From NCBI RefSeq assembly GCF_024399335.1, contig NZ_CP075339.1, forward strand, positions 2,418,001 through 2,482,000: a stretch of 64,000 bases of DNA, read 5' to 3'. Positions 1 to 7,996 of the stretch are shown here, one piece after another (position 1 is the stretch's first letter; each line of letters starts with the position of its first letter). A model generated the notes under the pieces. It saw only the letters and a list, made by a program, of their open reading frames with translations. It was not told the origin of the DNA and did not search any database. The stretch comes from Leucobacter aridicollis (lineage in GTDB: Bacteria; Actinomycetota; Actinomycetes; Actinomycetales; Microbacteriaceae). A program made the position numbers and the translations under genes.

Positions 1-252
1 GAGGAGAAGCCGTCGGAGCGTGTCTGGGTCGTCGGCTGCGACAGCCAAAGTGATCCGGAAGTCGCTGAGGGCCCAGGCCCCCGTTTTTTCGAACGCGTCA
101 GCGACAGCTGCTATCCAGACCTCATCGCGTCGGTTCTCGTCGATCAGTTTCGAGAACCCGTTCAGCATGGGGGCGATAGCGATCGACGTCCAAGAACACG
201 AGCCCTGGAACGATGCGGTGGCGGACTGCACAGCGGTATGAGCTGTTTCCAT
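1..252 (-). CDS. Unknown protein, N-terminal part (runs off left edge)
   Basis: An open frame of 84 codons starts with ATG at 252 and runs leftwards off the window without a stop. The visible protein begins METAHTAVQSATASFQ and is moderately hydrophilic, with no signal peptide and no membrane segment. It starts 15 nt after the stop of the upstream gene on the same strand, with a weak AGGGA ribosome site, so the two are probably co-transcribed. I do not recognise a family. The position behind a small helical protein resembles the effector gene of type VII (WXG100-type) secretion loci in actinobacteria, but this is inference from layout only. The C-terminus, where a toxin domain would lie, is not in the window. 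Confidence 0.55.
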   Translation of the reverse strand, partial: METAHTAVQSATASFQGSCSWTSIAIAPMLNGFSKLIDENRRDEVWIAAVADAFEKTGAWALSDFRITLAVAADDPDTLRRLLL

Positions 253-267
253 TTGGCGGGTGAGTCC

Positions 268-783
268 CTATGAGGTGGTGACAAAGTGCCGTAGCCGTTC
301 CGGATCTGCTGAACTTGTCCCTTTCGCCCCACCGTTGGTGACGTGTCTGGTGCGTGCGCTGGGACTGAACGACGCGGTGATGTGCGGGGAGGCTACGGGT
401 ATCGAGTCTGGTTCCGGTTCCGGGAAACCAGCGGGCGCTGGAAGCCCCTGTACCGACGCAACGTACTCCTCTTCGCGCCTCGCGTCCTCACGCAGTTTCC
501 AAGCGTCGTGGGCGGCTTGGCGTTCGCGTTCTTTTGTGGCCGCGGCCTTCGCATCTTGCACCTGCAGTCGCGCATCATTCAACAGCCCTGCCAGGCGTCC
601 CCGCTCCTGACTCTCGGTCTGGGCCGCAGTGACGAATAGTCGCGAGTAGCCACCCTTGAAATCGGTGACGGCGGCAGTGACTGCGTTGGAGCGAATGTAG
701 CCGATGCCACGGAGTGTGTCGTCGGCTGCCTCGAGCGCTTGGGCGAGTGCGTCTGCGACGCCGTCGTCAAATTGGATAGCCAA
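268..783 (-). CDS. Small helical coiled-coil protein, possible WXG100/type VII-like partner
   Basis: A 171-residue protein. I chose the TTG start at 783 because AAGGAG lies 6 nt upstream; an earlier ATG falls inside a terminator-like hairpin and is unlikely. The first ~100 residues are predicted helical: IQFDDGVADALAQALEAADD, then a region rich in A, E, K, R and Q that looks like a coiled coil. The last ~60 residues are Pro/Ser/Thr-rich and probably disordered. There is no signal peptide. The helical N-terminus and the following gene of unknown function resemble ESX/type VII substrates and chaperones of actinobacteria, though no W-x-G motif is visible. Function is not assigned. Confidence 0.6.
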   Translation of the reverse strand: MAIQFDDGVADALAQALEAADDTLRGIGYIRSNAVTAAVTDFKGGYSRLFVTAAQTESQERGRLAGLLNDARLQVQDAKAAATKERERQAAHDAWKLREDARREEEYVASVQGLPAPAGFPEPEPDSIPVASPHITASFSPSARTRHVTNGGAKGTSSADPERLRHFVTTS

Positions 784-809
784 GCCACACTCCTTCCGAC
801 ACGCCTCAC

Positions 810-841
810 AAAAAAAGGGGGCCTGCAACTTGCAGGCCCCC
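810..841 (-). terminator. Rho-independent terminator-like hairpin
   Basis: On the minus strand GGGGGCCTGC pairs with GCAGGCCCCC around a 5-nt loop (arms 832-841 and 817-826), followed by seven T residues (810-816). This is a classic intrinsic terminator. It lies about 140 nt after metF and just before the gene starting at 783, so it can end the met operon transcript. It could also act as an attenuator for the gene at 783, because a promoter-like sequence lies directly upstream of it. Confidence 0.75.
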
Positions 842-852
842 CAACGGTCAAC

Positions 853-882
853 AATCTACCTCACCACCCACCACCGAATCAA
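853..882 (-). promoter_or_regulatory. Promoter-like sequence upstream of the hairpin
   Basis: On the minus strand TTGATT (877-882) and TAGATT (853-858) are separated by 18 bp, a good sigma-70-type match. The start point would fall near 845, immediately before the terminator hairpin, so this transcript would begin with that hairpin. It probably drives the gene starting at 783. Confidence 0.4.
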
Positions 883-977
883 GCGACGAACGTATTCCAA
901 TTGCCGAGATGTTATGTACTCCATGAATTCAAGGCTTGATTGGCATTCTCCGCGCACGTGCGGGCACAGCCGGCAGG

Positions 978-1868
978 CTATGAGAGCAGGTCGAGCTCGC
1001 TGAGCACAGCGAGCACCTGCTCGTGCCTGTTGAAGGTGTACAGGTGAATCGACGGGGCGCCGCCGGCGAGCAGCTCGCGGGCAAGGTTGATCGTATGCTC
1101 GACACCGAGTTCAGGGGCGTATCCCCCGGCTTCCTCCATCGCGCGTTCGAGGCTAGTGGGCGCGGGCCGTCCCGCGAGTGATGCCACCTTGCGCAGCTGA
1201 CCGCTTGTCGAGACCGGCATGAGCCCAGGAAGCAGTGGCATCTGCAGCCCCGCGTCACGTGCCGCGTCAGCGAAGCTCAAGTACTCGTCGGCGTGAAAGA
1301 ACAGCTGCGTGATCGCGAACTGGGCGCCTGCAGCCTCCTTCGCGAGCAGCCAGTCAATGTCAGCCGCCTGGCCCCGAGAGAGCGGGTGGCCGTTCGGGTA
1401 CGCCGCGACCGCGGTGCGGCCGACGCTCGTGAACGCCGGGCGCTCAGCCCGTGCCTCAGCGATGAGCTCGGTGAGCTCCAGCGCGCTCAGCGATCCGGCT
1501 ACCTCGGGGCTCGACTCATCGAGTCCGCGCGGCGGGTCTCCACGCAGGGCGAGAAAGTCGTGTATCCCTGCGTCCATAATGCGGTGGATAGTCTCACGGA
1601 TGGTCTCACGAGACTCTCTCACTGTCGTCAGGTGCGCGAGCGGCAGCGCGTCCGTGTGCTCCCGGAGATAGGCGAGCAGGTCGAGTGACGCGTCGCGGTG
1701 TGACCCATTCGCGCCGTACGTGACTGAGATGAAGTCGGGTCCGACCGCTGACAGGTGCTGCACCGAGTTGCCAAGCGCGAGCGCAGCAGCGCCCGACCGT
1801 GCGGGGAACACTTCGAACGAGAACCGCGCGCGGGTCGGCGCACTCCCCGTGAGCAGGGTCGCGTTCAC
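978..1868 (-). CDS. metF: 5,10-methylenetetrahydrofolate reductase
   Basis: Reduces 5,10-methylene-THF to 5-methyl-THF, the methyl donor used by MetE for methionine synthesis; cytosolic flavoprotein. The protein is 296 residues, the usual length. Family motifs are in order: FSFEVFPAR near the N-terminus with the conserved glutamate, FISVTYGANGS, LALRGDPP, AYPNGHP, QFAITQLFF, PGLMP and the C-terminal IHLYTFNR. Its ATG overlaps the stop of the upstream MetE-like gene by 4 nt (ATGA), showing a tightly coupled metE - metE-like - metF operon. A terminator follows at 810-841. Confidence 0.95.
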   Translation of the reverse strand: MNATLLTGSAPTRARFSFEVFPARSGAAALALGNSVQHLSAVGPDFISVTYGANGSHRDASLDLLAYLREHTDALPLAHLTTVRESRETIRETIHRIMDAGIHDFLALRGDPPRGLDESSPEVAGSLSALELTELIAEARAERPAFTSVGRTAVAAYPNGHPLSRGQAADIDWLLAKEAAGAQFAITQLFFHADEYLSFADAARDAGLQMPLLPGLMPVSTSGQLRKVASLAGRPAPTSLERAMEEAGGYAPELGVEHTINLARELLAGGAPSIHLYTFNRHEQVLAVLSELDLLS

Positions 1869-3070
1869 CGTGCACCCCCAATGACCTGCGCCGGGCCGGC
1901 AAGTTCCGCCGCCGCGAGCTCGGTGCCGCGGACGCGTGCTGCGATCTTCGCGAACGCCACGTCCCGCGCGTAGTCAGGTGAGCCGTGGCGGGGCTTCTCG
2001 TCGATGAGGTACGGCGAGAACCCACAGTCGTCGGTCGAGCCCAGGAGCTCGGGAGGCACGAATCGGGCCGCACGAACGAGCTGATCGCGCACCTGTTCAG
2101 CTGTCTCAAGCTTCGGGTTCGTCGGGTTGGTGACGCCAAGCAGTACACGCGGGGCGGGGCGCCCGGCCGCGCGCAACGCGCCGATCTCCCTGCCGACAAG
2201 CCGGGCGACGCGATCCGGATCCTTCTCGCCTGCCGCCTGCACCAGAAAGTAGCCCGCCTCGATCTGAAACAGTTCGGGCAGCAGCTCTGCGTAGTCGACG
2301 TCGGCACTATGTGCCGAGTCGTTGTCGTTGCCGGGGCACGTGTGCACCCCGACCGCGCTCCGCTCGGCGTCGCCGAGTTCGTCAAGCACCCGGTTGAGTA
2401 GCTCGATAAACCCGGCGAGCGCCTGCGGCCCGGCCCAGGGGGCGCGAACGTCGCGGCGCAGCGCCAGCCGGCCCTCGGTAAAGTCAATCGAGACGCGGCT
2501 CGCTCCCTCCGCGAAACAGCGCCTGATGTCCTCGGCGCAGCCAGCAACAACGTCGTCGAGGAAGGCTTCGCGCGAGTAGTCACCGAGCCCCTCGTCGGGA
2601 ATCGTGAGCGAGAGCATCGACGGTGAGATCACCGCCTGCTTCAACGGAAGATCGGTGTGGGCGCGGGCCGCCGCAACGTCGTCGGCCGCCCAGCTCTGGA
2701 ACCGGAACGGCGCGGACGCGAGCCTCGGCACGACGCGGTGATGCCCGTCGGCGAACACTGCGAACACCGGCCCCGCTTCGACATCAGCTCCGGCGAGCGG
2801 GTAGCTCGCGAAGCTCTCGCGTCGCTGTTCACCGTCACTGACGATCGGCGACCCTGTCTCTGCGAGGCGTGCGAGCGTCTCCCGCACGGCAAGATCCTGC
2901 TCAGCTGCGAGTTCTTCGCCGGACGCCACACCGATCTCGGCGTCGAGCACCGCGCGCTGGAGGCGCGTGGGGCGCGGGAGGGAGCCGACCTGTTCGGTCG
3001 GCAGCCCCTCCGCAGGCCACGCAGGCACCCCGGCCGCGCCAAAGGCGGTGGCAGCCGCTGGGGCGGCCAC
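1865..3070 (-). CDS. MetE C-terminal-domain paralogue (core methionine synthase-like)
   Basis: A 401-residue protein of the cobalamin-independent methionine synthase/UROD superfamily that matches only the catalytic C-terminal half of MetE. All four zinc ligands of MetE seem to be kept: H243 and C245 in GVHTCPG, E271 in QIEAGYF and C349 in STDDCGF. The family is known to transfer methyl groups to thiols such as homocysteine; the methyl donor of such short forms differs between lineages, so its substrate is not settled here. The GTG start shares its first G with the TAG stop of metE, and its stop overlaps metF. It may be a second methionine synthase or a salvage methyltransferase. There is no sign of decay. 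Confidence 0.8.
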   Translation of the reverse strand: MAAPAAATAFGAAGVPAWPAEGLPTEQVGSLPRPTRLQRAVLDAEIGVASGEELAAEQDLAVRETLARLAETGSPIVSDGEQRRESFASYPLAGADVEAGPVFAVFADGHHRVVPRLASAPFRFQSWAADDVAAARAHTDLPLKQAVISPSMLSLTIPDEGLGDYSREAFLDDVVAGCAEDIRRCFAEGASRVSIDFTEGRLALRRDVRAPWAGPQALAGFIELLNRVLDELGDAERSAVGVHTCPGNDNDSAHSADVDYAELLPELFQIEAGYFLVQAAGEKDPDRVARLVGREIGALRAAGRPAPRVLLGVTNPTNPKLETAEQVRDQLVRAARFVPPELLGSTDDCGFSPYLIDEKPRHGSPDYARDVAFAKIAARVRGTELAAAELAGPAQVIGGAR

Positions 3071-5388
3071 TACGCCTCCGCGCGAACGGCCTTCGCGGCC
3101 AACACGAGGTTCGTGAGGCTTGCGACGGTCTCGTCATAGCCGCGCGTCTTCAGGCCGCAGTCGGGGTTCACCCAGAGCTGCTCGCCGGGGATGCGCTCAG
3201 CTGCGATCCTGATGAGCTCCGTCTGCTCTTCGACTCCCGGTACACGAGGCGAGTGAATGTCGTAGACGCCGGGGCCGATGCCGCGCGAGTAGCCGTGGTC
3301 ACCAAGCGGCTGGACGACGTCCATGCGGCTGCGGGCAGCCTCAATCGACGTGACGTCAGCGTCGAGGCCGTCGACAGCGTCGATGATCTCGCCGAACTCG
3401 GAGTAACAGAGGTGCGTGTGGATCTGCACGCCGGCCTGAGCCCCGCCCGTCGCGAGCCTGAACGCACCGACTGACCAGTCGAGGTAGGCGGCCTGCCTGT
3501 CGCGGTCCAGCGGCAGCAGCTCCCGCAGCGCTGGCTCGTCGACCTGCACAATGTTGATTCCTGCCTCGACGAGGTCATCGATCTCGTCGCGAAGCGCGAG
3601 CGCGACCTGCGAGGCGGTGTCTCCCAGGGGCTGGTCATCGCGCACGAATGACCACGCGAGGATCGTGACGGGCCCAGTGAGCATGCCCTTCACCGGGCGG
3701 TCGGTGAGCGACTGCGCGAACTCCGACCAGCGCACAGTCATCGGGGCCGGGCGCGAAACGTCACCCCACAGGATCGACGGGCGCGTCGCACGGCTACCGT
3801 ACGACTGCACCCAGCCGTGCTCGGTGACCGCGAAACCGTCGAGCAGCTCGGCGAAGTACTGGACCATGTCGTTGCGTTCAGCCTCACCGTGCACGAGCAC
3901 GTCGAGCCCGATCTCCTCCTGCAACCGGATCACGCTCGTGATCTCGTCACGCAGGAAGCCTTCGTATGCGGCTTCGTCGATCTCACCGCGCACGAACGAG
4001 GCGCGTGCCTTGCGAATCTCGGGGGTCTGCGGGAACGAGCCGATGGTGGTTGTCGCGAGGTGCGGGATCCCGAGATCCTGCTGGGCTGTACGCCGATCTT
4101 CCTCAGTGACGCGGTTGCGGTCCGCGTCACCTGCCGCGGCCACTCGCGCGCGGATCGCGTCAATGCGCACACCCGGGGCGGCGTCGCGGTCCGCGAGCAC
4201 CCTGTCGACCTCCGCGAGTTCGGCCTCGATCGCCTCGGCGCCATCGGACAGCCCGCGGGCGAGGATCGCGACCTGCTCGACCTTTTGGTCGGCAAACGCG
4301 AGCCACGACTGCAGCCGAGCATCAAGCTTCGTCTCGTCGCGCACGTCGTGTGGCACGTGCTGCAGGTTGTTCGAGGTGCCGACGACAGTGTCAATGCCTG
4401 CGTCGGTCAGCTGAGTCAGTTGCGCGAATGCGCTGCGAAGGTCGGTGCGCCAGATGTTTCGGCCGTCGACGACACCGGCAACCAGCTGCGTCCCGGCGAA
4501 CGCCTTGGCGAGCGAGCCGTCCGCGAGCGCAGCTGCGGGGAGCGAGCCGCGCACGAGGTCTGTGTGCACAGCCTCAACCGGGAGCGCAGCGAGCCTCGTG
4601 AGCGCCGCGGCCGAATCGCCGTACGGCGCAGCGATCAGGATCCGGGGGCGTTGTGCAGCCCCACCCAGTGTCGCGTATGCGTGCTCGACAAGGCCCAGGG
4701 CTTCTTCCCGCGTCACGCGCAGCGAGTCGGAGACGAGGGCGGGCTCGTCGAGCTGCACCCACGCGACGCCCGCTGCGGCGAGCGCCGCAAGAAGTTCTGC
4801 ATACACACCGACAAGGTCGTCGAGCCTGTCCGCGGGGTCAAACCCTTCAGCCGCCTCATCAGACGCCTTCGCGAGCAGCAGGTAGGTGACGGGGCCGACG
4901 AGCACGGGACGGGTCTCGATTCCCTGCGCCTGCGCCTCCTTAAACTGTTCGACGAGCGCAGCCGGGTTCGCTGCAAACTTGGTGTCTGCGTCGATCTCGG
5001 GCACGCTGTAGTGGTAGTTCGTGTCGAACCACTTCGTCATCTCGAGCGGCTGGTGCTCGGCGTCTCCACGTGCGAGCCTGAAGTAGGTGTCGAGATCTGA
5101 TCCAGTCTGGGCGCCGAAGCGCTGAGGAATCGCGCCGACGGCGAGCGTCGCGTCAAGCACCTGGTCGTAGAAGCTGAAGCTCTCCGGGACCGCGCCGCCA
5201 GTTGCCGGGAGGCCAAGCTCCACAAGCCGGGCGCGGGTCGCCGCGCGCAGTTCCGCAGCTGTCTGCCGCAGCTCGGACTCCGAGATTCGCCCAGCCCAAA
5301 ACGACTCGACGGCACGCTTGAGCTCACGGCGCCTGCCGATCCGCGGGTATCCGAGAATGGTCGCCTGTGGAAGTGGTGCAGCGGTCAT
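3070..5388 (-). CDS. metE: Cobalamin-independent methionine synthase
   Basis: Transfers the methyl group of 5-methyl-THF polyglutamate to homocysteine, the last step of methionine synthesis. Full-length, 772 residues, with the duplicated two-barrel layout: an N-terminal domain starting TILGYPRIGRRRELK and a C-terminal catalytic domain. The zinc ligands are visible as H659 and C661 (THLCYSEFGE), E683 (TSIEAARS) and C744 (NPDCGLKTR). The ATG at 5388 has a GGAGG site 7 nt upstream. First gene of the metE - metE-like - metF operon. A leader stem-loop lies about 30 nt before the start codon. Confidence 0.97.
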   Translation of the reverse strand: MTAAPLPQATILGYPRIGRRRELKRAVESFWAGRISESELRQTAAELRAATRARLVELGLPATGGAVPESFSFYDQVLDATLAVGAIPQRFGAQTGSDLDTYFRLARGDAEHQPLEMTKWFDTNYHYSVPEIDADTKFAANPAALVEQFKEAQAQGIETRPVLVGPVTYLLLAKASDEAAEGFDPADRLDDLVGVYAELLAALAAAGVAWVQLDEPALVSDSLRVTREEALGLVEHAYATLGGAAQRPRILIAAPYGDSAAALTRLAALPVEAVHTDLVRGSLPAAALADGSLAKAFAGTQLVAGVVDGRNIWRTDLRSAFAQLTQLTDAGIDTVVGTSNNLQHVPHDVRDETKLDARLQSWLAFADQKVEQVAILARGLSDGAEAIEAELAEVDRVLADRDAAPGVRIDAIRARVAAAGDADRNRVTEEDRRTAQQDLGIPHLATTTIGSFPQTPEIRKARASFVRGEIDEAAYEGFLRDEITSVIRLQEEIGLDVLVHGEAERNDMVQYFAELLDGFAVTEHGWVQSYGSRATRPSILWGDVSRPAPMTVRWSEFAQSLTDRPVKGMLTGPVTILAWSFVRDDQPLGDTASQVALALRDEIDDLVEAGINIVQVDEPALRELLPLDRDRQAAYLDWSVGAFRLATGGAQAGVQIHTHLCYSEFGEIIDAVDGLDADVTSIEAARSRMDVVQPLGDHGYSRGIGPGVYDIHSPRVPGVEEQTELIRIAAERIPGEQLWVNPDCGLKTRGYDETVASLTNLVLAAKAVRAEA

Positions 5389-5415
5389 GTTGGTCCTCCG
5401 TCGGGTACAGTGCGG

Positions 5416-5453
5416 TGCAGTTTACGGACGCCAGTTCGGGTCCGTCTGCTGCA
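5416..5453 (-). promoter_or_regulatory. Stem-loop in the metE leader
   Basis: In the metE transcript TGCAG pairs with CTGCA (5449-5453 with 5416-5420) and ACGGAC pairs with GTCCGT (5440-5445 with 5424-5429), separated by a symmetric CAG/AAA internal loop and capped by a 10-nt loop. It sits just before the ribosome site. I do not see the conserved cores of cobalamin or SAM riboswitches. It may control metE translation or RNA stability. Confidence 0.45.
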
Positions 5454-5491
5454 AAAGTACCCGGCGGAATGACCCCAACCGGCCTGAATTT

Positions 5492-5522
5492 CACACTGTT
5501 ACCGTGTGCGACGAAGTGTTAC
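5492..5522. promoter_or_regulatory. Inverted and direct repeats upstream of metE
   Basis: CACAC and GTGTG (5492-5496, 5504-5508) form an inverted repeat with a 7-bp centre, and GTTAC occurs at 5498 and again 20 bp away at 5518. These lie between the hflX stop and the metE leader. They could be an operator for a methionine regulator or a weak hflX terminator; no T-run follows the hairpin. Confidence 0.3.
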
Positions 5523-5551
5523 GTCACGGGTGCCGTGCCCGCGACTTTGAG

Positions 5552-7156
5552 CTATACGAGGTAGTCGTCGAGCTTGGCAAACATCTCTGGGGTGACGAGC
5601 GCGCGCACTCTCGTCCCAGCCTCGTCGTAGTCGAGCTCGAGCACACGGTTGCGTTCGTGCAGCTCGGCGACGAGGTCTCCCCTGTCGTAGGGGACGACGA
5701 CTGTCACCTCGCGGTCAGGCGTCGGGATCGCCGCGTCGATGCGCGCCTTTAACTCTTCGAGGCCCTCGCCCGAGCGCGCAGAGACGAACACACCGTCGGG
5801 CACGAGACCGTGTAGCAACATGCGTCGGGACTCGTCGATCAGGTCAGCCTTGTTGAACGCGACGACCTCGGGGATGCCCTGCGCCTCGACCTCGGCGACA
5901 ACGTCGCGGACTGTCGCGAGCTGTGCCTCGGGGTCTGGGTGAGATGCGTCGACAACGTGCAGGATCACGTCTGACTCCCCCACTTCCTCGAACGTCGAGC
6001 GGAATGCCTCGACGAGCTGGTGCGGAAGGTTTCTCACAAAGCCGACAGTGTCCACGTAGGTGAAGTCGCGGCCGTCTTGCGTTTCGGCGTGCCGCACAGC
6101 GGTGTCGAGCGTCGCAAACAGCTGGTTCTGCACGAGCTCTTGCGTGCCCGTGAGACGGTTCAACAGGCTCGACTTGCCGGCGTTCGTGTAGCCGGCGATC
6201 GCGACAGACGGCACCTCTCCGCGTTTGCGGTTCGCGCGCTTGGCGGCGCGAGCGGGCGCAAAGCCTGCGATCTGCTTGCGCAGCCGCGCCATCCGCGTGT
6301 TGATGCGGCGACGGTCGAGCTCGATCTTCGTCTCACCGGGCCCACGCGATCCCATTCCGGCACCTGCCGCGCCCACCTGGCCGCCTGCCTGACGCGACAT
6401 CGACTCGCCCCAGCCGCGCAGTCGCGGAAGCAGGTATTCAAGCTGGGCCAGCTCGACCTGCGCCTTGCCCTCACGACTCTTCGCGTGTTGGCTGAAGATA
6501 TCGAGAATGACAGTCGTCCGGTCAATCACCTTCGCGTTCACCACGTCTTCAAGGGCACGCCGCTGGCTCGGGCCGAGCTCGTCATCCGCGATGACAGTGT
6601 CGGCGCCGAGTGCGCGCAAGAGTTCGGCGAGCTCCTGGGCCTTACCCTTGCCAAAGTAGGTCGCCGGGTCAGGGTTCACGCGGCGTTGCAGGACGCCGTC
6701 GAGCACGGTTGCGCCCGCCGTTTCGGCGAGCGCGGCCAGCTCACGGAGCGAGTTCTCCGCGTCCTCGAGCGCGGCCTGAGCTGAATGCCCGCGGCCCGAG
6801 TTGTAGATGCCAATGAGCACGACGTTCTCGAGTCGGAGCTGCCTGTATTCAACTTCGGTGACGTCTTCGAGCTCGGTTGAGAGCCCTGCTACACGGGTCA
6901 GCGAGGCTCGGTCCTCGCGCTCCATCTGAATCCCGTGGTCATCGTCGGCGAGCGTGTCGTGGTCGGCACTGCCCAGCGCCTGCGCGTCAGAGAGGTCGCG
7001 GATCACCGAAGCGCCCGCACCGGCGGCACGCCGGAGCACCCGCTCGAGCGGGTCAGTGACATCCTCGGCAGCCGCATCCAGGCGGTCGCCTTCTGCCTCG
7101 CCCTGCACTGCGTCCGTCACGGGTGCTGTGGTCTTGTCGTTCGTGAAATCACTCAT
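5552..7156 (-). CDS. hflX: GTPase HflX
   Basis: Ribosome-associated GTPase that splits stalled or heat-stressed ribosomes. The chosen ATG at 7156 gives 534 residues and has GGGAG 5 nt upstream; an in-frame GTG 13 codons earlier has no such site. The N-terminal ~90 residues are an acidic extension common in actinobacterial homologues. Then come the HflX domain (YFGKGKAQEL), the glycine-rich linker (GAGMGSRGPGETKIE) and the G domain with Walker A GYTNAGKS, switch DTVGF and NKAD. Divergent from the methyltransferase at 7248. Confidence 0.96.
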   Translation of the reverse strand: MSDFTNDKTTAPVTDAVQGEAEGDRLDAAAEDVTDPLERVLRRAAGAGASVIRDLSDAQALGSADHDTLADDDHGIQMEREDRASLTRVAGLSTELEDVTEVEYRQLRLENVVLIGIYNSGRGHSAQAALEDAENSLRELAALAETAGATVLDGVLQRRVNPDPATYFGKGKAQELAELLRALGADTVIADDELGPSQRRALEDVVNAKVIDRTTVILDIFSQHAKSREGKAQVELAQLEYLLPRLRGWGESMSRQAGGQVGAAGAGMGSRGPGETKIELDRRRINTRMARLRKQIAGFAPARAAKRANRKRGEVPSVAIAGYTNAGKSSLLNRLTGTQELVQNQLFATLDTAVRHAETQDGRDFTYVDTVGFVRNLPHQLVEAFRSTFEEVGESDVILHVVDASHPDPEAQLATVRDVVAEVEAQGIPEVVAFNKADLIDESRRMLLHGLVPDGVFVSARSGEGLEELKARIDAAIPTPDREVTVVVPYDRGDLVAELHERNRVLELDYDEAGTRVRALVTPEMFAKLDDYLV

Positions 7157-7234
7157 GTGACTCCCAAGTGTACGTCGATCTTGTCCCCGCGGCACGGATG
7201 TTCGCTTCGGGCACGTGAAGCGCGTTCTGACTGG

Positions 7235-7240
7235 GATACT
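7235..7240 (+). promoter_or_regulatory. -10 box for a leaderless transcript
   Basis: GATACT lies exactly 7 nt before the GTG start at 7248. This matches the spacing of -10 boxes seen before many starts in this window and suggests the mRNA begins at the start codon. Confidence 0.4.
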
Positions 7241-7247
7241 TGACAGC

Positions 7248-7889
7248 GTGAATCAGCACTATTTCTCAGAGGCTCCGGCCGGCGACTTCACGCCGCGCGA
7301 GATCCAGGTCGAGCTTGCGGGGGCTTCCCGAACCGTGCTCACCGCAGGCGGGGTGTTCAGCCCTGAACATCTCGACCAGGGCACCGCTACGCTGCTCGCT
7401 GCCCTCCCCGACCTCACAGAGCTGGACACAGTTCGCGAGCCTGTGGAGTCCCACGTCGACACCCGCCCGATTCTCGATATCGGCTGCGGGTGGGGTCCGA
7501 TCGCACTCGCGGCCGCACTTGATCACCGTGACCGCGAAGTGTGGGCGATCGACGTCAACGAGCGCTCGCGCGAGCTCACGCGCCGCAACGCCGAGCGCTT
7601 GGGCCTGACGAACGTCAGGGTCGCGGCTCCTGACGAAGTCCCGGCTGATCTCGCGTTCGCGGAGATCCGTTCAAACCCGCCGATCCGTGTCGGCAAGGAG
7701 GTACTGCACAGCATCCTCAAGGAGTGGCTGCCGCGCCTCATCCCCGGTGGCGCTGCCTATCTCGTTGTCGCGAAGCACCTCGGCGCTGACTCGCTGCAGA
7801 AGTGGATCGCGACGTCGTTCGAGGACTTCGATGTCGACCGCGCCGCACGCAAGAAGGGATTCCACGTGCTGCGCGCAGTGCGCGGCTAG
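7248..7889 (+). CDS. Class I SAM-dependent methyltransferase, RsmC-like
   Basis: A 213-residue Rossmann-fold methyltransferase. Motif I is ILDIGCGWGPIALAAA and the catalytic motif is SNPPIRVGKE, typical of RsmC/RlmG-type enzymes that methylate the exocyclic amine of guanine in rRNA. The start at GTG 7248 begins the conserved NQHYFSE; an in-frame GTG at 7215 is possible but would add residues not usual in the family. It is shorter than E. coli RsmC and lacks its N-terminal duplicate domain, as is common in actinobacteria. It probably modifies 16S rRNA, but the target base cannot be read from sequence. Confidence 0.85.
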   Translation: MNQHYFSEAPAGDFTPREIQVELAGASRTVLTAGGVFSPEHLDQGTATLLAALPDLTELDTVREPVESHVDTRPILDIGCGWGPIALAAALDHRDREVWAIDVNERSRELTRRNAERLGLTNVRVAAPDEVPADLAFAEIRSNPPIRVGKEVLHSILKEWLPRLIPGGAAYLVVAKHLGADSLQKWIATSFEDFDVDRAARKKGFHVLRAVRG

Positions 7890-7996
7890 GGCCAAACAGG
7901 CACGCGCTCGGCTCTGGCACTGCAAATTGCTAACAAAGCGCCCCGATGCGGCGTATGATGCATGGCACATCATCCGGCAGGTTGAGGGGAGCCATC

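Noticed and set aside
784..828. Upstream extension of the 268-783 gene to an ATG at 828
   Set aside because: It would start inside the terminator hairpin; the TTG at 783 has a well-placed AAGGAG.
3817..5100. 427-codon open frame on the plus strand opposite metE
   Set aside because: Antisense shadow of metE; lacks any family signature and ribosome site.
5389..5551. Cobalamin or SAM riboswitch before metE
   Set aside because: The gap is short and the conserved core sequences of these riboswitches are not visible; only a simple stem-loop is supported.
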